Part shown: piece by piece, positions 7,524-12,393 of the stretch | Numbering within the stretch: position 1 is the first letter of the stretch | Layout: each line of letters opens with the position of its first letter | Assembly (NCBI GenBank): GCA_009937085.1 | Contig: JAACDD010000199.1 | Span: forward strand, 1 to 12,393 | Direction: 5' to 3' | Length of the DNA: 12,393 nt | Source: Bacteroidota bacterium | GTDB lineage: Bacteria > Bacteroidota > Bacteroidia > Flavobacteriales > Flavobacteriaceae | Notes under the pieces: model-generated | Seen by the model: the letters and a program-made list of their open reading frames with translations, nothing else | The model's database searches: none | What the model was told of the DNA's origin: nothing | Program-made: the position numbers and the translations under genes

Positions 7524-8889
7524 AGACAAGGCTTTGCTGGAGGCATTGCAAAACAGCTACAACGACATTATATCCACCCCAAAAGAAACGTCATATCAAC
7601 AAATACGGACGCGTAGTGCCAAACAAATGCAAAAGGCATTTTCTACGATTGATGTTGAAATTAAAGGTTCTGAAAACCTACCAACCGAGCAAGGGGTTAT
7701 TTTTATTTATAACCACCTTCTCAACCATCCTTTTTTTACTGTAGCTAAAGATTTTCAGATTACGTTAGACAGTCATTTTATTAGTAGCGTAATTTTGGAA
7801 AAGTATTATAATAACCCTGGAACAAGAGTTGTCCGCCATGCGTTACCAGAAGAAGAAAATCATAAAAGCTATTACGATAAGTTTCAGTACATCCGTGTAT
7901 ATGCCAAAAATTTTACCCCGAAAGCGCTTACAAAAAGTGAAATAAAAAATACAAATAAGCAATTTTATCATCAAGCTGAAGAAGCCTTAGAAAACAACAT
8001 TAGCTTGGTGTTTAGTCCAGAAGGTTCTTCTTATAATACAGATGAATCGCCAGGAGATTTTCTAAAGGGTATATTTAAATTCGCAAGCAACCAAAAGCAA
8101 CAGCCACTAATCGTTCCTATCGTAATTGCCAATTTTGATAAACTGCCATCAGAAGCGCCTTTTAAGTGCCAAATTATGCCGCCATTTCGCATGTCTGATT
8201 ATGGGGTAAATAGCTCCGATAGTGATGCACTTAGCGTTGTAGTACAAAGCATAAATCAGCAGTATAAACAGTGGGTAAAAGATTTATCTGTAGAAGATAA
8301 AAATTTTGCTCGCGAAATAGCAGTACTTAAAAACCGCATAGCTCACAAAAAAAACAAAGAAGACCTTTTTGTTTTTTATGGCAGTTCGACAATACGCTTA
8401 TGGAAAAACCTCAATCTTGATTTCCCAAATTTAAATACGCTCAACCTAGGATTTGGAGGCGCCTTTATCCATTCATTAAGCGACTATTTTGAAGTGCTAT
8501 TCCAACGCTTAGAGCCAAAAGCCATTGTGCTTTATCTTGGCGGGAATGACTTAACACTTGGGTACAGTGCCAAAAAAATAACAGATGAAATAGTATTCTT
8601 TTTAGAGAAAGCACACAAGAAGTTTCCCGATGCGATAATCTATAATATTGCGATTAAACCATCTTTGGAACGGGAAAATGAATTGACAAAAATTAAAGAA
8701 ATCAATACCTGCTTAGCAACACTATCGCAAACGTTACCCTACTTCTTTCAAATTGATTTCTATCAAAAAATGATTCGTGACAATAGCATCAGAAAAGAAC
8801 TTTTTCTACAAGATGGACTTCATCTAAACACAGAAGGGTACATCGTACTCAAAGGAGCTATTGAGGAAAAGTTATATCAACTTGCCTAA
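7516..8889 (+). CDS. Fusion of a PlsC-like acyltransferase and an SGNH hydrolase
   Basis: Product of 457 residues with two recognisable halves. Residues about 40-255 resemble the PlsC/LPLAT glycerolipid acyltransferases: a VIFIYNHLLNHP block (61-72) at the place of the NHx4D motif, and LVFSPEGSS (164-172) at the place of the FPEGTRS motif. The Asp of Hx4D appears to be Pro72. Residues 283-457 are a complete SGNH/GDSL esterase domain: YGSSTIRLW with Ser291 (block I), LGFGGAF (block II), YLGGND (block III) and QDGLHLN with D433 and H436 (block V). There is no signal peptide or clear membrane helix, so it is cytoplasmic or peripheral. The start overlaps the trehalose enzyme by 8 nt. By analogy with AT3-SGNH fusions that O-acylate sugars, it might acylate or deacylate trehalose or a glycolipid; that is inference only. 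The two halves could equally act on lipids unrelated to trehalose. Reading frame and domain calls are firm, function is not. Confidence 0.78.
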   Translation: MNKDKALLEALQNSYNDIISTPKETSYQQIRTRSAKQMQKAFSTIDVEIKGSENLPTEQGVIFIYNHLLNHPFFTVAKDFQITLDSHFISSVILEKYYNNPGTRVVRHALPEEENHKSYYDKFQYIRVYAKNFTPKALTKSEIKNTNKQFYHQAEEALENNISLVFSPEGSSYNTDESPGDFLKGIFKFASNQKQQPLIVPIVIANFDKLPSEAPFKCQIMPPFRMSDYGVNSSDSDALSVVVQSINQQYKQWVKDLSVEDKNFAREIAVLKNRIAHKKNKEDLFVFYGSSTIRLWKNLNLDFPNLNTLNLGFGGAFIHSLSDYFEVLFQRLEPKAIVLYLGGNDLTLGYSAKKITDEIVFFLEKAHKKFPDAIIYNIAIKPSLERENELTKIKEINTCLATLSQTLPYFFQIDFYQKMIRDNSIRKELFLQDGLHLNTEGYIVLKGAIEEKLYQLA

Positions 8890-11156
8890 GCCGCGCTATT
8901 TTGACGCTTGATTAGATTAAGTGCCGATCCCGCTTTAAACCATTCAATTTGCGCTTCATTATAGGTGTGATTTGCTGTAATCTGATCTGACGATCCGTCC
9001 GCATGAAGCACCTCAATAGTAAGTGGCTTTCCTGCTGCAAAACTTCCAAGGTCTACAAAGTTAAATGTATCGTCTTCTTGGATTAAATCGTAGTCAGCTT
9101 CGTTGGCAAATGTGATGCCTAACATCCCTTGTTTTTTCAGGTTTGTTTCGTGAATACGCGCAAACGACTTTACCAAAACAACTTTAACGCCCAAATGACG
9201 AGGCTCCATGGCTGCGTGTTCGCGCGATGAGCCTTCCCCGTAGTTGTGATCTCCCACAACAACGGTTTCAATTCCTGCAGCTTTGTAAGCACGCTGTACG
9301 TCTGGCACACCGCCATACTCACCTGTAAGCTGATTCTTAACAAAGTTTGTTTGCTGATTAAATGCATTTACGGCACCAATCAAACAGTTGTTAGAGATGT
9401 TGTCCAAATGACCTCGGTAACGCAACCATGGCCCTGCCATAGAAATATGATCCGTAGTACATTTACCGTGTGCTTTAATAAGCAACTTTGCTCCGGTTAG
9501 GTTTTCGCCGTCCCAAGGAGTAAAAGGCGTTAGTAACTCCAAACGTTCAGAGTCATTATTTACCACAACGTTTACGCCAGATCCATCTTCTTCAGGTGCC
9601 AAATAGCCGTTGTCCTCTACGTCAAAACCACTTGGTGGAAGTTCCAGACCAGTAGGCGCTTCTAAGCGCACTTCTTCTCCGTTTTGGTTTACAAGCGTGT
9701 CTGTAATGGGATTAAAATCCAAACGTCCCGATATGGCTACTGCAGCTACCATTTCGGGGGATGCTACAAAGGCGTGGGTATTTGGATTGCCATCTGCACG
9801 TTTTGAAAAGTTTCGGTTAAACGAATGTATAATCGAGTTTTTTTCTTGTTTGTCTGCACCTTCGCGTGCCCATTGCCCAATACACGGGCCACAAGCATTT
9901 GTAAAGATTTTGGCGTCCAAATCTTCAAAAATATCAAGCAATCCGTCACGTTCTGCAGTGTAACGCACTTGCTCAGAACCTGGATTGATACCAAACGCTG
10001 CTTTGGTCACTAATTTTTTGTCCACCGCTTGTTTGGCAATAGATGCCGCTCGCGATAAATCTTCGTAAGATGAATTGGTACACGAACCAATTAATCCCCA
10101 CTCTACATCAATAGGCCACTCGTTCGTTGATGCTTTTTCGCTCATTTCAGCAACAGGAGTTGCCAAATCGGGTGTAAACGGACCGTTTATGTGAGGAGAA
10201 AGTGTGCTTAAATCGATTTCAATTACTTGATCAAAATAGGCTTCAGGATTTTGATACACCTCTGGGTCAGCCGTTAGGTGTTCTTTTACTTCGTTAGCAG
10301 CATCGGCAACATCATCTCTGTCTGTAGCACGTAGGTAACGCTCCATAGAAGTATCGTAACCAAAGGTTGAGGTAGTAGCACCTACTTCTGCGCCCATATT
10401 ACAAATTGTTCCTTTTCCTGTACATGACATGGATTCTGCGCCTTCGCCAAAATATTCGATGATAGCACCTGTTCCACCTTTTACTGTAAGTATTCCAGCA
10501 ACTTTTAAGATAACATCTTTAGGAGCTGTCCAGCCATTGAGTTTACCTGTAAGTTTTACACCAATTAGTTTAGGAAATTTTAATTCCCATGGCATATCTG
10601 CCATAACATCAACGGCATCTGCACCGCCAACTCCAATGGCAAGCATACCCAAACCACCTGCATTTACGGTGTGTGAATCTGTTCCAATCATCATGCCGCC
10701 AGGGAATGCGTAGTTTTCCAATACCACTTGGTGGATAATTCCCGCTCCAGGCTTCCAAAAACCAATGCCGTATTTGTTGGATACCGATTGTAGAAAATCG
10801 AATACCTCTGCCGAGGAATTGTTGGCAGATTTTAAGTCAGCAGAAGCCCCTTCTTTTGCTTGGATAAGGTGGTCGCAATGTACCGTTGTAGGCACTGCAA
10901 CTTTTGCTTTTCCTGCTTGCATAAACTGCAATAGCGCCATTTGCGCAGTAGCGTCTTGACAAGCAATACGGTCTGGGGCAAAGTCTACGTAGTCAGCACC
11001 GCGTGCGTAGGTGCCGGTTGCTGTTCCGTCCCAAAGGTGCGAGTACAAAATTTTCTCTGCTGCGGTCAACGGTTTTCCTACCAGATTGCGCGCCGCCTCT
11101 ACGCGCTCAGCTAAGCGTGCGTAAGAAGCTTTTATCATTGCTATATCAAATGCCAT
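8886..11156 (-). CDS. acn: Aconitate hydratase (mitochondrial-type)
   Basis: Product of 756 residues, close in length and numbering to mitochondrial aconitase. It interconverts citrate and isocitrate through cis-aconitate in the TCA cycle, in the cytoplasm, with a [4Fe-4S] cluster. The cluster ligands are present: C359 in GSCTNSSYEDL, and C422 and C425 in NACGPCIGQW, one residue off the pig enzyme's 358/421/424. Other landmarks are MMIGTDSHTVNAGGLG (155-170) and, in the swivelling domain, GEGSSREHAAMEPRHLG (640-656), which contains the catalytic-base serine (S643 or S644) and a substrate-binding arginine. I chose the start MAFDIAMIK at 11156; the internal ATG at residue 7 is less likely because MAFDI is the usual family beginning. 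It stands alone, convergent with the acyltransferase-SGNH gene (4-bp overlap) and divergent from the nucleotidylyltransferase gene. Nothing links it to the trehalose genes functionally. Confidence 0.95.
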   Translation of the reverse strand: MAFDIAMIKASYARLAERVEAARNLVGKPLTAAEKILYSHLWDGTATGTYARGADYVDFAPDRIACQDATAQMALLQFMQAGKAKVAVPTTVHCDHLIQAKEGASADLKSANNSSAEVFDFLQSVSNKYGIGFWKPGAGIIHQVVLENYAFPGGMMIGTDSHTVNAGGLGMLAIGVGGADAVDVMADMPWELKFPKLIGVKLTGKLNGWTAPKDVILKVAGILTVKGGTGAIIEYFGEGAESMSCTGKGTICNMGAEVGATTSTFGYDTSMERYLRATDRDDVADAANEVKEHLTADPEVYQNPEAYFDQVIEIDLSTLSPHINGPFTPDLATPVAEMSEKASTNEWPIDVEWGLIGSCTNSSYEDLSRAASIAKQAVDKKLVTKAAFGINPGSEQVRYTAERDGLLDIFEDLDAKIFTNACGPCIGQWAREGADKQEKNSIIHSFNRNFSKRADGNPNTHAFVASPEMVAAVAISGRLDFNPITDTLVNQNGEEVRLEAPTGLELPPSGFDVEDNGYLAPEEDGSGVNVVVNNDSERLELLTPFTPWDGENLTGAKLLIKAHGKCTTDHISMAGPWLRYRGHLDNISNNCLIGAVNAFNQQTNFVKNQLTGEYGGVPDVQRAYKAAGIETVVVGDHNYGEGSSREHAAMEPRHLGVKVVLVKSFARIHETNLKKQGMLGITFANEADYDLIQEDDTFNFVDLGSFAAGKPLTIEVLHADGSSDQITANHTYNEAQIEWFKAGSALNLIKRQNSAA

Positions 11157-11180
11157 TTTGATTTTGGTTTTAAGTAGCCG

Positions 11181-11214
11181 TAAAAATATGAAATAGCACG
11201 GTTATTTTTATCAA
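11181..11214 (-). promoter_or_regulatory. Weak candidate promoter for aconitase
   Basis: The minus strand has TTG (11212-11214), 23 bases, then TATTTTTA (11181-11188), which matches TAnnTTTG at 7 of 8 positions. The leader would be about 20 nt. The spacing is at the long end of what is seen in Bacteroidota and the region is AT-rich, so this is tentative. Confidence 0.3.
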
Positions 11215-11294
11215 GGGGAACAGATTTAGTTTATTTCCAAATAGACCTAACATATAGTTAAAACAAAACCTGTATAAAATTTAGATGAAAACAA

Positions 11295-11302
11295 TACATT
11301 TG
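11295..11302 (+). promoter_or_regulatory. -7 element (TACATTTG) for the nucleotidylyltransferase gene
   Basis: TACATTTG is a perfect TAnnTTTG match that ends only 4 bases before the ATG at 11307. With a start site a few bases downstream of the element, the transcript would begin at or next to the A of the start codon, making it leaderless. No good -33 TTTG is seen. Confidence 0.5.
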
Positions 11303-11306
11303 AAGC

Positions 11307-11726
11307 ATGAAAACAGCAGTAATTGTAAGCGGTTATTTTAACCCCATTCACAAAGGACATCTAGAATATTTCCACAATGCAAAATCGCATGCCGATGCGT
11401 TGTTTGTCATTGTCAATTCAGATCATCAGCGTGCGTTAAAAGGATCAAAAGCATTTCAAGATGAGGAAGAACGTGTGATTATCGTTTCAAACTTTAAAGT
11501 AGTTGACAAGGTGTTTCTATCCATAGACAAAGACCGAACGGTTTGCGAAACCATTGCACATATTCACAAAGAATTTGGCCACGAATACGAGTTGGCATTT
11601 GCCAACGGCGGCGACCAAAACAACGATACCATCCCCGAAAAACCAGTATGTGAACGCTTGGGAGTTACCTTAATAGATGGACTTGGCGACAAAATTCAGT
11701 CTTCTTCTTGGTTGTTGAAGAAATAA
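11307..11726 (+). CDS. Small HxGH nucleotidylyltransferase (cytidylyl/adenylyltransferase-like)
   Basis: Product of 139 residues, the size of single-domain enzymes such as glycerol-3-phosphate cytidylyltransferase (TagD) or the RfaE2/HldE C-terminal domain. The nucleotide-binding HxGH motif is clear in SGYFNPIHKGHLEYF (8-22, HKGH at 15-18), and the C-terminal KIQSSSWLL (129-137) fits the ISSTxxR motif that holds the nucleotide phosphates, though without the usual Arg. An internal NGGDQNNDTIPE is typical of the sugar-phosphate and polyol-phosphate branch. It probably joins CTP or ATP to a phosphorylated small molecule in the cytoplasm. No kinase or sugar-modifying partner is adjacent, so the substrate is unknown. 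It is monocistronic, with a promoter element directly at the start codon. Confidence 0.8.
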   Translation: MKTAVIVSGYFNPIHKGHLEYFHNAKSHADALFVIVNSDHQRALKGSKAFQDEEERVIIVSNFKVVDKVFLSIDKDRTVCETIAHIHKEFGHEYELAFANGGDQNNDTIPEKPVCERLGVTLIDGLGDKIQSSSWLLKK

Positions 11727-11768
11727 CCACATCAATACTTTATACAGGCTACTTTTAGTGTTTGTTTT

Positions 11769-12083
11769 TTATTTGTTGTAGTTATTATAAAGGTACAAAG
11801 GCAGTGCCAAAGAAAAGCCAACTAAAAACAAGGAGGCAAAGTATAGTAAAAACTGTTTTAGTTTAATGCTTTTAGTTCTCAGTTTATAGATGAGAAATAC
11901 CAAAAATGTGGTGGCTGCAACGGTTAGGTCGGCATTTAAAATTTTCATAGCATAATTCAGATTGATTTGCTCAAAAAATAGTGCCGTTGACCATTCCCAA
12001 TTATTTTCTTCAATGAATTTATAGATGTTGTAATACGGAAGTACGACACCCAAAACACAAAGAATAGCAAGTAATTTTTTCAT
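11769..12083 (-). CDS. DUF2834 family small membrane protein
   Basis: Product of 104 residues with three predicted membrane helices: about residues 4-22 (starting MKKLLAILCVLGVVLPYY), 50-67 and 77-98. The pattern of an N-terminal helix ending in LPYY, a middle loop with aromatic residues, an N-A-D lead into helix 2 and a closing GFSLALPLYLY matches the DUF2834 family, whose function is unknown. The first helix could be read as a signal peptide, but in this family it is better seen as a membrane anchor. The start lies 8 nt after the stop of the 43-residue basic protein gene, so the two are probably one transcript. It converges with the nucleotidylyltransferase gene across a 42-bp gap in which I see no hairpin terminator. 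Confidence 0.75.
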   Translation of the reverse strand: MKKLLAILCVLGVVLPYYNIYKFIEENNWEWSTALFFEQINLNYAMKILNADLTVAATTFLVFLIYKLRTKSIKLKQFLLYFASLFLVGFSLALPLYLYNNYNK

Positions 12084-12091
12084 TCTGAAAT

Positions 12092-12223
12092 CTAACTTCC
12101 TCTTCCGACTTTTCTAACTCCAGAAGATTTAGGCGTATGGTTTTTAGTTCCCGCTTTTTGTTTACCTCCTTTTTTATTAGGGGTATTTTTATTTAAACTG
12201 TTACCAAAGAATTTACTAGACAT
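12092..12223 (-). CDS. Very basic 43-residue protein, unrecognised
   Basis: A short reading frame runs from ATG at 12221-12223 to TAG at 12092-12094. The product begins MSSKFFGNSLNKN and ends SSGVRKVGRGS. It is rich in Lys, Gly, Asn and Ser, with 11 Lys and Arg and almost no acidic residues, and it lacks Cys and membrane segments. That composition suits an RNA- or ribosome-associated peptide, but it is not the known small ribosomal protein bTHX as far as I can tell. Support for it being real: a good promoter candidate upstream (TTTG, 18 bp, TACATTAG), an in-frame ATG at a sensible distance, and only 8 nt to the DUF2834 start downstream. No function can be assigned. Confidence 0.6.
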   Translation of the reverse strand: MSSKFFGNSLNKNTPNKKGGKQKAGTKNHTPKSSGVRKVGRGS

Positions 12224-12245
12224 AATTACTAAAATTTTATTTGCA

Positions 12246-12275
12246 CTAATGTACGCAATTCATCAACCATACAAA
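12246..12275 (-). promoter_or_regulatory. Candidate promoter for the basic-protein/DUF2834 pair
   Basis: On the minus strand TTTG (12272-12275), an 18-base spacer and TACATTAG (12246-12253, 7 of 8 match to TAnnTTTG) form the best two-part Bacteroidota promoter in the window. The ATG follows after 22 bases. The TTTG is part of the T-tract of the preceding terminator. Confidence 0.5.
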
Positions 12276-12295
12276 AAACCTTCACATTGTGAAGG
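12273..12295 (-). terminator. Intrinsic terminator reading leftward
   Basis: Reading the minus strand, CCTTCAC-AAT-GTGAAGG forms a perfect 7-bp stem with a 3-base loop (12279-12295), followed at once by six T (12273-12278). It should end a minus-strand transcript that comes from beyond the right edge of the window. Confidence 0.75.
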
Positions 12296-12393
12296 GTATG
12301 TGGTGAAGAAGAAGGGATTACCCTCCGGGTTTTCCCTCAAGCCCCGTGCTGTAAATGCCCTGACACTGTTCTTGTAGAACAGCGTTCTTAAAA
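12296..12393 (-). other. GC-richer, hairpin-prone 3' end of an unidentified minus-strand gene or RNA
   Basis: By hand count 47 of these 98 bases are G or C, clearly more than the flanking AT-rich DNA. On the minus strand two hairpins can form: CTGTTCT-ACA-AGAACAG (7-bp stem) and GGAGGG-TAAT-CCCTTC (6-bp stem with one G-U pair). A GGG-AAAA-CCC hairpin is a competing option. The terminator at 12273-12295 lies directly downstream. One minus frame is open from the edge to TAA at 12318-12320, ending EGKPGG, so this could be the last 24 codons of a protein. A second frame is open too but runs through the terminator. A structured non-coding RNA end is the alternative; I cannot decide between them. 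Confidence 0.4.

Noticed and set aside
9246..9963. Plus-strand open frames within the aconitase gene (and similar long antisense frames in the other large genes).
   Set aside because: They lie opposite strongly conserved coding sequence, have no family motifs and show no promoter of their own; they are shadows of the real genes.
11727..11768. T-rich stretch after the nucleotidylyltransferase stop as an intrinsic terminator.
   Set aside because: There are T runs but no inverted repeat next to them that would form a stable stem.
12301..12360. Plus-strand short open frame (…KKKGLPSGFSLKPRAV…) and a second minus-strand frame through the terminator.
   Set aside because: The plus frame has no promoter or strong start and ends after about 24 codons. 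The second minus frame would use a perfect terminator hairpin as coding sequence. Both look like by-products of a GC-richer stretch.
12369..12385. CTGTTCT-TGT-AGAACAG hairpin as a second terminator.
   Set aside because: Neither side is followed by a T-tract on the strand that would be read; it is better seen as part of the structured edge region.

Overview
The window looks like a stretch of ordinary chromosome from a Bacteroidota bacterium, most likely a flavobacterium. Three things point there. The DNA is AT-leaning and the genes show no Shine-Dalgarno sequences. Several starts are preceded by matches to the TAnnTTTG (-7) promoter element of that phylum. The gene families and pairings (GH15 next to a fused trehalose-6-phosphate synthase/phosphatase, DUF2834, mitochondrial-type aconitase) are familiar from flavobacteria. 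I see no insertion sequence, phage gene, CRISPR array, tRNA or rRNA.

Layout. Positions 1-730 hold a two-gene minus-strand unit: a flavodoxin-fold NAD(P)H:quinone oxidoreductase-like protein, then, 2 bases on, an exported SOUL heme-binding protein cut by the window edge. After a 169-bp divergent gap, positions 900-3488 hold a plus-strand pair of directly abutting genes: a von Willebrand factor A (VWA) protein and a ChlI/MoxR-like AAA+ ATPase, which resemble chelatase D and I subunits but have no large chelatase subunit nearby. Positions 3485-8889 form a trehalose module. A GH15 glycosidase (minus) is divergent, across only 34 bp, from a fused OtsA-OtsB enzyme (plus). The latter overlaps by 8 nt a gene encoding an unusual fusion of a PlsC-like acyltransferase with an SGNH hydrolase. 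A minus-strand aconitase fills 8886-11156. To its right are a small HxGH nucleotidylyltransferase (plus), then a minus-strand pair: a 43-residue very basic protein and a DUF2834 membrane protein. The last ~100 bases are GC-richer and hairpin-prone and end in an intrinsic terminator reading leftward, so another minus-strand gene or RNA ends here.

How the genes may work together. The clearest functional unit is trehalose: the OtsA-OtsB fusion makes trehalose from UDP-glucose and glucose-6-phosphate, and GH15 is a plausible trehalose or alpha-glucan hydrolase. The coupled acyltransferase-SGNH protein raises the untested possibility of acylated trehalose or another acylated product. The AAA+/VWA pair probably forms an ATP-driven remodelling machine with unknown clients. 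Both convergent gene pairs around the trehalose module overlap by 4 bp at their stop codons, and several promoter candidates lie so close to start codons that transcripts would be leaderless or nearly so. The most novel-looking items are the acyltransferase-SGNH fusion, the 43-residue basic protein and the structured right edge.
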